Shown here: positions 35,110 to 48,183 of the stretch, piece after piece
How positions within the stretch are numbered: position 1 is the stretch's first letter
How the letters are laid out: each line of letters starts with the position of its first letter
Source of the DNA: Tachypleus tridentatus
Lineage: Eukaryota > Arthropoda > Merostomata > Xiphosura > Limulidae
Direction of reading: 5' to 3'
Length of the DNA stretch: 64,000 nucleotides
Assembly (NCBI RefSeq): GCF_004210375.1
Contig: NW_027467782.1
Span: forward strand, 27,445,276-27,509,275
Program-made: the position numbers and the translations under genes
The notes under the pieces: model-generated
What the model saw: only the letters and a program-made list of their open reading frames with translations
Database searches by the model: none
What the model was told of the DNA's origin: nothing

Positions 35110-35225
35110 AAATGTGTGTTTTCCTATAGCAAAATCACATCGGGCGATCTGCTGAGCCCACCGACGGCAAACGAACACCTGATTTTAGCGTTGTAAATCC
35201 GGAGACATACCGCTGTACTAGCGTA
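35110..35225 (-). mobile_element. tRNA-derived SINE, family 2
   Basis: Plus-strand wording GTGTTTTCCTATAGCAAAAT, CACATCGGGCGATCTGCTGA, AACGAACACCTGATTTTAGC, GTTGTAAATCCGGAGACATA, CCGCTGTACTAGCG. A near-complete copy. Confidence 0.75.
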
Positions 35226-36169
35226 GAGCCTAAATTAAAAGAATAGCAATTAAAGAAATTGCACTCCCCCATCCCTTTCCGGGATTTTGAAAACTCAGAA
35301 AATCCTTCTAAAATCCATAATCATGCATCACTTGTAGTGTGATGATGATTCTCAGCCATAATGTACTGATGAAATTTGATACAAATTCGATCACACTTCA
35401 CAAAGTTATTAACCCCAAGTTGCAAAAATATCCTATCTTCCAATTATTAAAAAAACAACAACTTCGAAGTTATCCAGAATCTTGATCTTGATTTTTATGT
35501 GATTAAATTTAAGAGGGGCTGTCCCAAACTGATTTGTCAGCTTGTTTTATCTTTCTATTAGTTTTAGAAAAATACAGATACACACACACGGACCCGATTG
35601 TAATACCTTCGCCCCAGAAAGAGAAGGGTCAAGGATAACGATATATAATTATGATATTAATAACATTATTCCTTACTTAATATCGTTAGGATATAATATT
35701 TCTAACTATCTTTCTCTAATAATTTTTAATCAAAAAGCATTTTTCCAAAGCTCTTTAAAATCACTTTTAATGAAAATCATGCGAATTAAACGAGTTTTGT
35801 CATAGACAAGAAACTATTAAACTCTGTAGTCAATGGCCTTAAGACACTGAGTACCAAGGAAAAAATCGATAAATTAATCTTGGCCAGCAGTCCTTGGCAT
35901 TTGACCAGAAATAACTGTACAGTCTGACTCTACTAAAATAAACTGGATTAAACGTTTTTACGCGTACTTTATATTGCCCTTGACGACTTTCATGTTTGGT
36001 TTTATTCATAGCTTCTGTAGTCAAATTTATACTTTCGTCATTGACAGTACTGCTTAAAAATTAATAAACTATCACAGATTTAAATCGTGTATTTTTATAA
36101 CTTAATATTTCTGTTTATAGGTTAGATAGCACATTTTTAGCAGCATCTATTTCTATATATTAAAAAGAT
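35226..36169. other. No gene recognised
   Basis: Frames at 35542-35805 (plus) and 35839-36024 (minus) carry no recognisable motif. No repeat match. Confidence 0.35.
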
Positions 36170-36465
36170 TTATAGCATGTTTCACAAGAATAGTGAACAC
36201 GTAGCACACTGTTAACACGATGTATTATTAAATATTACTAGGTTTATAGTATTTTTTACAAGATTACTTAACACAGCACATTGTTAACACCGTGTATTAT
36301 TAGATATGAATAAGGTTTATACTTTGACAAGAATAATTCACGCATAATACACTTTTAACATCATGTATTATTTGATACTAATAAGGCTTACAGTATGTTG
36401 CACACAATTACTTAACATACAGTACACTGTTTACGCAATGAATTGTTAAATATTAATAAGAGTGA
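36170..36465. repeat. Degenerate ~80-bp tandem repeat, ~3.5 units
   Basis: Units contain the phrases CACTGTTAACACGATGTATT, ATTAAATATTACTAGGTTTA and TTACAAGATTACTTAACACA, recurring with changes near 36200, 36280, 36350 and 36425. Confidence 0.7.
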
Positions 36466-36576
36466 TGTCCATTCTTGACTTTCAACTCTAAGTGTGAGGA
36501 TGGTTCATTCTACTATAAAATAAACATTTTTATTTTGTATCTATCTTATATTTGTATCTGAATAATGTATGTATAA

Positions 36577-36701
36577 TCCCCCATCTGGGACAGCAGTAAG
36601 TCTTTAGACTTACAACGCTAAAATAAGAGGTTCGATTCCACTAGGTGGACACAGCAGATAGCACGATGTAGCTTTGCTATAGGAAAACACATACACACTC
36701 C
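36577..36701 (+). mobile_element. tRNA-derived SINE, family 2
   Basis: TCCCCCATCTGGGACAGCAG, TAAGTCTTTAGACTTACAAC, AAGAGGTTCGATTCCACTAG (intact B box), GATAGCACGATGTAGCTTTG and a CATACACAC tail. A near-complete copy. Confidence 0.82.
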
Positions 36702-37728
36702 TGTATTGTAAAAGACCAATTTATAACAAAGTAAAAAAAAAAATCTGTTATTGACATAGACGGACTGTCATAGTTTTTATAATTATTATCGCACTGTACT
36801 CTGTTGAAATACGTGAATACCTTAAAGCAGTTATATAAAGTAACCATTATAAATGCAACTTCTCGAAATGTGCATAGATAAATATTTACAGAAAATCGGA
36901 CTTTATCACTAGAAGGCGCTAATAAATACCTGAATGATTCGCTGTTAGTTTCGCTCACAGTATTATTGTTGAGTTCAAACAATTTGTGTTGCTTCGAGCA
37001 GTTGGTCGATGTTTAGTTCTATCTTGAACTCTTCTCGTGTACTTGTTTGTTTTTGTTTATTGTTTCCACCGTCAGACAGTTTACCTCGAGCATAAAAGTT
37101 AACTATTTGGCTTAAAACGCTTTCTTAGACCTTCCTCAGCGTTATCCGTCGGTCTATCTGATTTCACATATGTGTACAGTAAATTGTGAACTAGCTGAGT
37201 CTGTTTCCACGTGAAAGAAAAGTTCAATGCCACACGTGGCATGAGAACCTTTGTGACGTGAATATCGTTCGTGTGCTGTAGCTCAAAATAGTAAAAAGGA
37301 TGACTTACGTCTTCACTTTGAAACCTGAATTCTTTACTAGTATTCTGTATGTTTTTGTTTTAAGTGTCTCAGTTTCTAAAGCTTCTAGTTGTACCATCAG
37401 CACCTAAAGAAACATCTTATCTCTTAGTAAAATTGTTAAGCGACATCTTATACATATTAAAATGAGTTCCCTCCTTTATAAACCTTCAAACTCAACCTCT
37501 TAGTATGTTACAAACCAATCTAACCACTATCAACACTAAATATCAGTTTTCTCCAAGTCTTCATCAAGGATCAGATTAACTACAAAAATTCGCTTGCCTC
37601 GTCATTACGTTTCAATTCAGATTTATCTTTATCGACCCTAAACGTAGCTTTTCATTTATGAGTTACCTTTACCCTTATCAAAAGTAAGTCACATGTATCC
37701 AGTGATATGTTAGAAATTAGCATTATAC
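36702..37728. other. No gene recognised
   Basis: A 101-codon minus frame (36677-36982) shows no family motif. No transposon match. Confidence 0.35.
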
Positions 37729-37993
37729 GGCCCGGCATGACCAAGCGTGTTAAGGCGTGCGACTCGTAATACTGAAGGTCGCGCCAAACATGCTCGCCCT
37801 TTCAGCTGTGGGGGCGTTATAATGTGACGGTCAATCCCACTATTCGTTGGTAAAAGAGTAGCCCAAGAGTTGGCGGTGGGTGGTGATGACTAGTTGTCTT
37901 CCCTCTCGTCTTACACTGCTAAATAAGGGACGGGTAGCACAGATAGCCCTCAAGTAGCTTTGTGCGAAATTCAAAACAAAACAAACAAACAAA
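37729..37993 (+). mobile_element. tRNA-derived SINE, family 1
   Basis: Head GGCCCGGCATGACCAAGCGTG, a B-box region shortened by deletion (GAAGGTCGCGCCAAACATGC), then the full body (CTTTCAGCTGTGGGGGCGTT, TTGGCGGTGGGTGGTGATGA) and tail TTCAAAACAAAACAAACAAAC. Confidence 0.9.
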
Positions 37994-38629
37994 GCTCTTA
38001 CACTTTCAAATATCGGCGCTTGAACTAATACATTAAGAATTGGATTCACCCTTATAAACACTAACTACCACCCCTTTATTGTTAAAATAAAGTATCAACC
38101 TCTTTAGTTATTCTTAAAATTCTCAACATAATCATAACACAGCATAAAAAAGTTGTTCAAAATTAGAAATACGTTTGCGGTTTTACCAATCATTTCACAT
38201 ACAAACATTGTCCACTAATGTTTAATTACAAGAATATGACACTGAGGTATAATATCACGAGAGTATACAAAAGTCGTTTGTATTTTATGAATTCATTCCA
38301 AGTTAGATCTCTGATTTGATATTGTTAGTTTGTACTTCGCGGGTTTCTTTCTTACCTCACCACCTTTGGTCTTTCCTACGAAGTACTTGTTTATTTTCCA
38401 TACATTTATAAGACTTCTGTTTCATCATAAAAATAACCAGGTTATCTGCGCCATTTAACTGACGCAACATACAATATGAACATACAACTTTCATATTTTC
38501 ATGATGTTACAAAACACGTCGATTCTAATAAGATTAGTATCACAGGTCGCGCCAACTACTAAATGATATGCATATTTGACAACATTACGCAATCTGTACA
38601 ATTGCGTGAAGCTCCCGCTGATTTAGGGA
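37994..38629. other. No gene recognised
   Basis: AT-rich; no open frame or repeat match recognised. Confidence 0.35.
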
Positions 38630-38900
38630 TAGATCAGAACTATTATGTTAACTGATTAGAAATACTTAGCAATACATCAGGACTGTTATGGTAACTAATT
38701 ACTCAGTAATATATCAGGACTATTATGTTAACTGATCAGACTCACAATTGGATAGGTTTGTGTCATTATATTGATCAATCAGACCCTAATAGATAGGATG
38801 GGACTATTATATTAACTGATCAGACTCAATAATGAATTAGGTTGTGACATTTATATTAACTAATCAGACTAACTAATGGATAGACTGGACAGGTATCACT
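38630..38900. repeat. Degenerate ~60-bp tandem repeat (ACTATTATGTTAACTGAT)
   Basis: GGACTATTATGTTAACTGATCAGACTC-like units recur near 38638, 38685, 38715, 38800 and 38845, with changes. About four to five units. Confidence 0.7.
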
Positions 38901-39953
38901 AGGTGTCTAGAAGATTTCTAGAACGGACCCATATGTATCTTCAGAAATTTTTGACGTTTCAATTTGTCGATCATGATTTTCAATTTTTATTTTTCAAGAC
39001 GCCAACTAGGAATTACGGGCACGGTCAAATAGAATCTGGGAACGTGCCTATTTCTACCCATGCCTCTGCTTCGACACCTCACTATGAAAGGAAATAAAAA
39101 TTTGATCATTATCAATTTAAAAAACCGACTTCTCTATATCTGGTGATATAGAGGTATATACAGCAGTATTGCATTTACCAGAGATAAACTAGTCTTCAGT
39201 GAATCATTAAAAATAGTGTTCAGTTTACAAGTGTTTGAATCTCATCAATTACAAATATATAATTACTGCAATTTTATAAACGCAGTGACAGAAGATGTCA
39301 TTTACATAAGATACAGCTATGGTTGACCACAGTGACTGTGTCAATACTGATTGGTGCGACAAAGCCAGTACGACCTATTAGCGTACGTTAAACATCTTGG
39401 AAGTATACCGCTTATAATTGCCGTGCAGAGTCGGGTAGTAAATACCAAAGGGTGTTAATTTAGTGTTATCTATTAGGTTAAATGTTAGTTTTAGTTACGT
39501 CACACATTTTTCGTGATTTTTTGGATATTTTTATGTTTTGATAAATATTACACAATGTATATCAGTGGTGTATCTTGGCCGACGGCTGTGAATTATTGCA
39601 TTATTATTGGCATTAGTTACGTATATTTATAATAATATATAATTCTGCATAAGTAATATTTCTGATAAAATATAGATACCTCTATATGATATTAAGTAAT
39701 GCCTCCATCAGTATAGTTGTACGTAATTTCTCTGATGATATATATATACATATTTAATATCACCAATACTATGTTAGCATTCTTAAGTACTAACTGTGAT
39801 ACAAATAAAATCTATTAATTAATTATTTCTTATAATAATTACGTTTATCTTCATGTAATATTTTTTAGTAAATACAATACATTATTATGCTCTTGTTTTT
39901 TTACAGTTTCAATTTTTATTAAAATGTAGAAAATTTGTGACTTTATTCAAGAA
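38901..39953. other. Stretch upstream of the SLC6 exons
   Basis: No coding exon was recognised. It should contain the promoter and any non-coding first exon of the transporter, but no promoter element can be called with confidence. Confidence 0.35.
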
Positions 39954-41454
39954 ATGGCTCCCAAAAATGAAAAATCAGAAATCGTCAGTGTAGAAAAAGG
40001 GGTGAAAATATCACAACAACTGATGACCAGTCGGTAAGAAAGTCAGATAAAAAGAACGAACCAGAACGTGGGGAATGGGTAGGAAAACTGGGCTTTATTT
40101 TCAGCTGCATAAGCTACGCTGTCAGTCTTGGCAACGTATGGCGATTTCCATACTTGTGTTATGAAAATGGTGGAGGTATGTGTCTTGTGGTTTAATCCAA
40201 CATAATATACATGAAACCTTTACCTTACTAAATGTTAAATCGATGGTTCTGATAGATTATATGTTGTTGTTTGTTATTTAGGGGCATTTTTGTTTCCCTA
40301 CCTCATCTGTTTAGTCTTGTGTGCTGCTCCTCTATTCTTCCTGGAAGTGGCCATTGGTTAGTACCTCAGCATTGGTGGTATCGGGTTCTGGAATTTGATT
40401 TCTATCTGTAAAGGTAGCTATTGTTGTTTACTTCTAGCGCCTTAGTATTTTTCACCTTTTCCGGATATATATAACTCATACTTGTGTCTCAAATATGTCA
40501 ACAGTTCTTATATTATGAAATCTATACTTTTACTAGGAATTGGATTTGCTTCAATGGTCATCATTTGTCTCTCTAATATCTACCACGTGGTGATAATAGC
40601 TTGGACTTTATTCTACTTCGTGTTTTCAATGACGCCACAACTGCCTTGGGAATCGTGTGGTAATTTGTAGAACACAAAATACTGTATGAAAGAGGGAACC
40701 AACATCACGAATCTCAAAATTACAGCCACCGAAGCAAAATCACCTGTAACCAAATTCTGGGAGTAGGTTTAATTTTTTTATTTTTCAGATGAATCTGTTA
40801 TTTTCGATCAATAAATGAGTCGTATTTGGATCTAGTGTTCTCAAAATATTGTTTTCTATGTATATATATATATTACAATGGGAGTACAATTAAATAACTA
40901 TTTTCTATCAACACAATTTTATTTTTATTCATTTTCCACATTTGTACACTGGTTTTTAGTCCACTTAACAGTTTACCGGTAATTTATATTTTCTACTTTA
41001 ATTTATGAAATATATATTGTCGATAGTCTAAGATGTTTAACTTGTCCAGCCACAATGGATTTTAAGATATACCACTGTGTAAAATGATAATATAATTTAT
41101 TTACTAACTTATAATATATGTGGTTTAAGTGTGTAGAACAAACAACTAATCCTTTACATTTAAGTTTCAATCTAGGAAAATCTCAGAGTAATAAAGATCT
41201 TTCCAATTCTATTGAAATAGATTCCATTAACAAACATTCATTTACTGATGTCAAAATAACTATCTTGGAAAATTATACAATGTAAATCTACTAATAAAAA
41301 AGAGGAAAATATTTTGAAGAAGAAACTTTTATTCTTATGAATTATACAATGATTTTCAAAACAAAACTACTGATTTTAAATAAAATTATTTGTATTAGAA
41401 TTTTAATTGAAATAAATACTCGTAATAGTAAAAAAAAAAAGAAAAAAGTAAAGG

Positions 41455-41545
41455 TGGCTTCCAAGTGGCATAATGGTTTGTCTGAAGACTTATAATGCAA
41501 GTAACAGATATCTCAATGTGTAACTTTGTGCTTAATAGCTACTAA
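41455..41545 (+). mobile_element. Family 2 SINE fragment in SLC6 intron 3
   Basis: GGCTTCCAAGTGGCATAATG, GTCTGAAGACTTATAATGC, AACAGATATCTCAATGTGTA and ACTTTGTGCTTAATAGC keep the family 2 order, but the B-box region is deleted. Confidence 0.65.
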
Positions 41546-42877
41546 CAATGTAAAAATATAAAAAAATGATTACTTTTGATAATTTGTATGAGAATGTAAG
41601 ATACTTCTTTTAATAAATATGTTAACAGCTAAAATTAATAATAATAGAAGTTTTTTATATAAATGATAGAAAATTTAAATATTTGTAAAATAATTGTTAA
41701 ATTTTAAATTTAAACATCTTTCTATTAAAAGTTTAATATTAAATTTGATTAAATTAAGTTTAATATCATTTTTAAATAAAAGAGTGGAGGTTGGAAGTTT
41801 TAACTTTTAGAATTTTTAGGATGCTTTTAAGGTTGTATCTGAATATTAAGCATAACTGCCTTCTCACAATTGGCTGCAGCCCTATGAAAGGCAGTAGGAG
41901 TTGAGATATTACGTTTCTAAGCACTCAAATTCTAACCCTTAAATGATTTTACATACCTGATGACTAGTCTGACATCAGTGTCTGGATTTTATCTGACAAC
42001 ATAATGCAATGGCCACTTACATTATTTGTTGTGACTCATGGTTTAGAAATAAGATTGATAATTCAAAATAACTGTTTAATTTTAATTCTGTTATAATGTT
42101 TGTTATACGTATATTTTGTAGAAGTTGGTTAAAATACAAGCACATCATTCAAAGTCATTATACGTAAAAAGGTAATTGTTCTAGGGGAAGTACACTTCCT
42201 CCAAAGGTACACATGTTTTAATTAGGGAAGTTTAGAAATAGTGTTTCAAAATTATTTTGCATGTGAGTCACTATTCTCACAAACTACCATTGCATTTGTT
42301 TCCCTTTCTTTTCACAATATGAGATTAGTGTGCAAAATTCTGTTCAAAACAGATGATGCTTACTGCAGCTACATCTTGGAATAGACTCAACTAACAATGA
42401 CTGTAATAATAATGGACACCTCATGTGCCAGTTATGATGCACCATGTACCTTGTGACCCAGTTAACCTTGTTATTGTTAATTTTGTAAGATAAATTTTAG
42501 GACATATATTTCTAGGTATAATTGGTTTTTAAATAACCTTCCTTGTTTCTATTATTGGCTTGAAAGGTACTTACAATACCATAGTAGACAGTTTTATCAT
42601 TTAATACTCAAAAATTAAAAATTATGAAATCTTAACTGAAATTGGTTTAATAGTACATTTCAATAAAACAGTATTTATTACTCTTTTGAAGGCGTCGAAC
42701 ATTACAGATTACTTCGGGATTACATGACTTGGGAGGTGAGAACGTGGAACTGAGTTTGTGTTTGTTACTTGCCTGGTTTGTGGTTTATTTCGTCATCTGG
42801 AAAGGTCTACTGAGAAGTGGCAAGGTAAGATTTAAACTAAAATAAAACTTGGAAAGAAAGGAAAGATTGCATAAAAC

Positions 42878-43400
42878 AGTGTTACAGTAACCATAAGGAA
42901 ACATCACCTAATGACATAAAACACCATTTTTGTAATTACAAGAACAGATCACATAGTAACAAAAAACATTACAGTAATCACAAGGAAAGATCACTTAATG
43001 ACATCAAACGCCATTACAGTAATCATAAGGAAACATCACCTAATGACATAAAACACCATTACAGTAATCATTAGGAGAGATCATCTAATGACATAAAACA
43101 CCATTACAGTAATCACAAGGAAAGATCACCTAATGACATAAAACACCATTACAATAACCATAAGGAAACATCACCTAATGACATAAAACACCATGACAGT
43201 AATCATAAGAAAATATCACCTAATGACATAAAACACCATTACAGTAATTATAAGGAAACATCACCTAATGACATAAAACACCATTACAGTAATCATAAGA
43301 AAACATCACCTAATGACATAAAACACCATTACAGTAATTATAAGAAAACATCGCCTAACGATAAAACACAATTACAGTAATCATAAGAAAACATCACCTT
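42878..43400. repeat. 45-bp minisatellite in SLC6 intron 4
   Basis: About eleven copies of a 45-bp unit (TAATGACATAAAACACCATT, ACAGTAATCATAAGGAAACA, TCACC). Most differ at one or two bases, so the array is fairly homogeneous. Confidence 0.92.
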
Positions 43401-43639
43401 TTATTTAATCCAATAATCTTTAATGTTTCTGGCATTAATTATTTCATATCATCGGACTGTTTTACTTTATTATTTGTTCATTGTTTGCAGATTATTGAGG
43501 TGTCAGCAGTCACTCCATACGCCATTCTAATCGTTCTTTTTATTCGTGGAGTGACGTTAGAGGGCGCTGGAGATGGACTACTTTTTTACATTAGTCCACA
43601 ATTTGACAAACTTTTGGATCCCAAGGTTCGTTTATGATA

Positions 43640-44105
43640 TTGTTATTACATTCACATACTAATGTTATTGTTATTATATTCATATACTAATGTTATTGTT
43701 ATTATATTCACATACTAATGTTATTGTTATTATATTCATATACTAATGTTATTGTTATTACATTCATATACTAATGTTATTGTTATTATATTCATTTACT
43801 TATGTTATTGTTATTGTATTCATATATAAATGTTATTGCTATTACACTCATATATAAATGTTATTGTCATTATATTCATATATGTTATTGCTATTACATT
43901 CATATATAAATGTTATTGTCATTATATTCATATATAAATGTTATTGCTATTACATTCATATACAAATGTATTTGTTATTACATTCATATATAAATGTTAT
44001 TGTCATTATATTCATATATAAATGTTATTGTTATTATATTGAGATTTAAGTGTTATTGTTATGATATTAATATTCCAATGTTATCATTATTACATTCATA
44101 TACGA
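43640..44105. repeat. 28-bp minisatellite in SLC6 intron 5
   Basis: About sixteen copies of TTATTGTTATTATATTCATA followed by TACTAATG (28 bp, with local variants TATAAATG). The 63-codon frame across it (43858-44049) is a translation of the repeat. The array lies just after the exon ending at 43625. Confidence 0.92.
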
Positions 44106-45919
44106 TATAAACACCAGTAAATATTAATGTTAGATGTTAAAGGTTGTTGGACAGAACCAATGGCATATTCTTTTACCAACGAATAGTAGGATTAACCGTA
44201 CATTTTAATGCCCTTGACGCAGAAGACAAACACTAACAACCAGACTGGGCAACAAATAAAACTTCCCATCTAATGTAACTGTAATTTACGTCTTTAGTGA
44301 AAACAGTGTCATTGTTAATCAGTAACTGTCAAGCGAATTTTTTTCGTTTATTTGCTATCAAGCTTTAATACTAGTTAATAATTCTTTAATCAAAACGAAA
44401 CGAAACTAAATTAGTGTTAAATTTAAAGAAGTGAACTCTTTGTAATCAGTATTAATTTATTGTATTAATGTTATTAGGTCTGGGTGACAGCAGAAACGCA
44501 AGTGTTTTTCACCTTTGGTGTTGGTTTCGGTTCCGTCGTAACTCTTGGAAGTTACAACAAGTTTAGCCACAACTTCTTCCGGTAACAAACAAACTCTTAA
44601 GAAATGTTTTCTTATGTTTTAATTTAATTATTTAACAATGATTTGCACAAAATGTTCAATAATGTAATAATTATCTATACTCTGTATTCCTTATTGTTTC
44701 AGTGTTTCTGTTTCCATGGATATTATTGTACACTTTGCACACATTCATAATTGTTTCTCTATCTTTATTTCTAGAGACGGATATATTCTTTGTCTTATTA
44801 ACCCTGCTACCAGTATATTTGCTGGTAGTGTTGTATTTTCCGTCCTCAGACACATGGCCTACTTGAAAGGTAACGGGACTGAAGTTGCTGACGTTGTAAA
44901 GTCCGGTAAGATAATTCAGTCTTCTAGTGCTTCAGTTGTTTATATAAACACTAAAAATTCTGTTTCTGTACAAAATCAACGTGTAACAGAATATTTCAGA
45001 ACCAACTTTATAAATATATATTTTTTAATCTTGGTTCTAAAACATTTAAAATGAAACGTCTATTGTTAAGTTACAGTGTATCAACATCTTAATATACACT
45101 AAGTATTATCAGACAGTGACCTGCTGTGTTATTTTCAGAGTACAAACACGGTCCTCGTTTAGATATAATCTAACATGATGTATTTTCTTCAGGTCCAGGG
45201 TTGGCATTCATCACCTACTCTGAAGTTGTTTCACAGTTGCATAATTCACCTCTATGGGCAACTGTATTCTTCTTCATGCTGGTAGTCCTGGGCATAAACA
45301 GTCAGGTGAGCAGATAATATGTTTATGTGTTAATGTACGTCAACATTGTGAAATATTCAGAGACTAAACACTGTCTTTTTTGTTTTGTTTCAAATTTATA
45401 CGTTTCTCTTATCGTTTGCTTGGTGGGAGTTTTAACGTCTTGTGCGTGGTTCAACGTATGGAATCTCCTTGGAAGTGAAATAAACAATTTCAGCAGTATA
45501 AAAACGTGAGTAACGTTAACGTGCGGGTGTTATTTAGTACGTCCGTTACATTTTACCCAATTACACATTTCAACAAAGAACAAGAGATATACGAGAGAAC
45601 CGATAGGTAAGGGAAAAACAATTAGCAAGTTGCGACTGTTTTTGGGGATTTAGAAATTCTGCCAATCCCTCAATGAACGTAAGGCTAGTACGTGAAATTT
45701 GTAAAACTTGTAGTTGATGAAATGAAAGGATATCATTGTCATTAATTACACTGACAACCTGAGTAGCAACAGGAGCCAACGGTAGAAGCTACGAACTGTT
45801 TTACTCCATGACTCCCATATATTATTCCCTGGTGTGCGTGTAACATATAATTTTTCAGTTTAACAAAACTAGCCCTTCTGGTGTGTTGCTAATATCATAT
45901 ATTTTATTTCCTCCTCTGC

Positions 45920-46380
45920 CCTATCAAATATTTGGTTGCAAGTCGTGTGTCGAGTTACAATACAATTGTTAATACGTGTGTATGCTACATCCTACAATTG
46001 TATGTAACTTGCTACATATAACAGATATCATCTTCACGATGGATACCTCCTAAGTTTTCCTATCGTGTTACATATATTAGTAACAAGTTACATGGCTGTT
46101 ACGTGTTACATTTTTTAGTTATGTGCCACATGTCACAGTAATGAACTATATCAGCTACATGGTTAATACCTCTTGCAGTTGCTACATATGTTTGTAAGTT
46201 GTTACATATGTCACTAATGAGTTACGTGGTTGATACCTGCGACAAATCTCACCACGTTATTCTAGTCCTAGTTTAAGATTGTTGTGTGTTTCAACTGCGA
46301 CCTCTAACACATGTTTGTTGTGTGGCACATATACTTGTTGCTGCACGTAACATGAGTTTACATTATGTTCTATTTTATAT
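45920..46380. repeat. Degenerate GTTACATAT-type repeat in SLC6 intron 8
   Basis: Irregular, diverged copies of TAACAAGTTACATGGCTG or GTTGTTACATATGTCACTAA with CTACAT/GTTACA phrases. No clear period. Confidence 0.45.
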
Positions 46381-46628
46381 CTAACAAATCAAGCAATGGA
46401 TGCGAAACCACATATTGTTTAACTGTTTATTGCTGGTTAAATATTTCAATATGCAAGAAATTTCAAAGTACCATTCTTCAGTGATCCATAGAGATAAACT
46501 TCTATTTCAGAAACTAATAACTTAAAACGTCCTCTCACGCAAGATGAAGTATTACGTTATCAAACCAAATAATAACACGTGTGTTTGAAACTTTATTATA
46601 TAAAACATTAATTCACTAAATATATATA

Positions 46629-48183
46629 CACTGCCGGCCAAAATCTTAAGGCCAATTAACATAAAAAAATTTGCATTTTGCATTGTTAGACTCAACCACT
46701 TGTTTGAGTAGAGCTTCGAAAAATAAAAATAACAAAAGGGAAAATAAAAAAAAAACCTTTTTAGCATTTAATAGTGAAATATGTAAACACTAAGAAATTA
46801 GTCTGAATACTAGCTGATCAAAAGTTTAAGACCATACCAGAAAGAAGTCCCAAACAGGGTAGGAAATGCCCAATAAGAGATCTCATTAGTGAGTTGTACG
46901 GCCATCATTGCGAATAACTGCAAACATTCGCTTTGGCATGGTCGATATAAGATTTCGCAGAAGGCTGGCTGGTATATTATTCCAAGTGGTGAAGATGGCT
47001 TGACAAATATCATGCACTGTTTGGAATTGACGTCCATTTCCATAGACTTCCCTTGCCATCCACCCCGAAATGTTATCAATGGATGGTCCAAAAAAATCAC
47101 GTTATTCGTCATGAAAAAGTCCTTTGTCCTGCGGGCATTGTGGATTGCAGCGTTGTTTTGCTGAAAGATCCAGGTATTTCCACTCAAGCGGGAACCTTCA
47201 GTCAATAAGGATGCTCTCGCCAACATGCTAATGTAGCCAGCTGGTGTTTGACGCCCCTGAATAATCTGAGTTCTATTGTTCCATGGAAGGAGAAAGCACC
47301 TCAGATCATGATGGAACCTCCTCCACTGTGTCGTGTAGAAACTTTTTCCGGTGTGATATCCTTATCGTGCCAGTAACGTTGTAAGCCATCTGAACCGTCC
47401 AGGTTAACTTTTTTCTCATCGGAAAACAAAACTTTCTTCCACATTTCTACGCCCCGTGTTTGGTGCCTCTCAGCAAAGTTTAACTGAGCTGTTTTGTGGT
47501 GTGGAAGGAGGCGTGGCCTTTGAAAACGTTTACGATTTTTAAAGCCTTTCTCTCGTAGATGCCGTCTTATAGTTCTTGAGCTGTATTCTGTGTCCGTAAG
47601 GGCCTTAATCTGGTTCGACGATTGGCTGTTGTCTTGCCGGACAACCCGTCGAATCCTCCTACTTAACGTCGGCAAAATATTTTTGGGCTGGCCACTTGAA
47701 ATTCTCGTTCCATATTCCTCAGGATCTTTTAAGAAATTTGCAACAGCAGTTTTACTACGCACAGTCTCACCAGCGATGGCATGTTGAGAGAGACCTTAAT
47801 TTTGCAGTTCGAGAATGCTGCCACGTTCAAACTCTGTCAACTTTTTTGCCTTTGCCATGTTTGTACCCAATGTTACACAGGAGATGCGAGTGGAAGATGT
47901 TGACAATACTAATGCTTGAACACAAATGACTAAATTTCGTTTTGTGTTTACCGATTAACGCTTCATTTCAGTACGGTCTTAAACTTTTGATCAACTGGTA
48001 TTTAGGCTAATTTCATAGTGTTCACATTTTTCCTATTAAATGCTAAAAAGGTTTTTTATTTTTATTTTCCCTTTTCTTATTGTCTTTTATCGAAGCTCTA
48101 TTCAAATATGTGATTAAGTCTAACAACGCAAAATGCATATTTTCTCTTTTTGTTCATTGATCTTAAGATTTTGGTTAGCAGTG
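46629..48183 (-). mobile_element. Tc1/mariner transposon, complete ends, in SLC6 intron 8
   Basis: A 1,555-bp element with terminal inverted repeats. The left end is CACTGCCGGCCAAAATCTTA and the reverse complement of the right end is CACTGCTAACCAAAATCTTA. TA dinucleotides flank it on both sides (46627-46628 and 48184-48185), the standard Tc1/mariner target duplication. It carries one transposase gene on the minus strand, antisense to the transporter. Size and ends are those of a full-length element; the terminal repeats have drifted at two or three positions. Confidence 0.93.
46886..47858 (-). pseudogene. Tc1/mariner transposase, inactivated
   Basis: The reading starts with MAKAKKLTEFERGSILELQN and meets TAA at codon 21 (47796-47798). 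It continues [20 protein letters not shown] (helix-turn-helix DNA-binding part), [36 protein letters not shown] and [20 protein letters not shown], which includes the first catalytic Asp. A frameshift follows near 47230-47300. The second catalytic block reads IFQQNNAAIHNARR, with Asn where the family has Asp (QQDNAAIH). A further deletion and frame change remove most of the 'SPDLNPIE' block, where the catalytic Glu appears as Asp. The C-terminus, KRMFAVIRNDGRTTH, ends with TAA at 46886. It cannot be active. Confidence 0.9.

Noticed and set aside
40359-40670. Programmed stop-codon readthrough or a variant genetic code, since both SLC6 stops are TAG
   Set aside because: The lesions fall at a Gln and a Trp position, which no single reassignment explains. 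The adjacent frameshift also needs another cause. Mutation or sequencing error is simpler.
43858-44049. 63-codon frame rich in I, Y, L and C that looks like membrane segments
   Set aside because: It is a direct translation of the 28-bp minisatellite in an SLC6 intron.
44716-45054. 112-codon frame as a separate gene
   Set aside because: Residues from RDGYILCLINPA to ADVVKS are SLC6 exon 7 (44775-44905). The rest is flanking intron read in the same frame.
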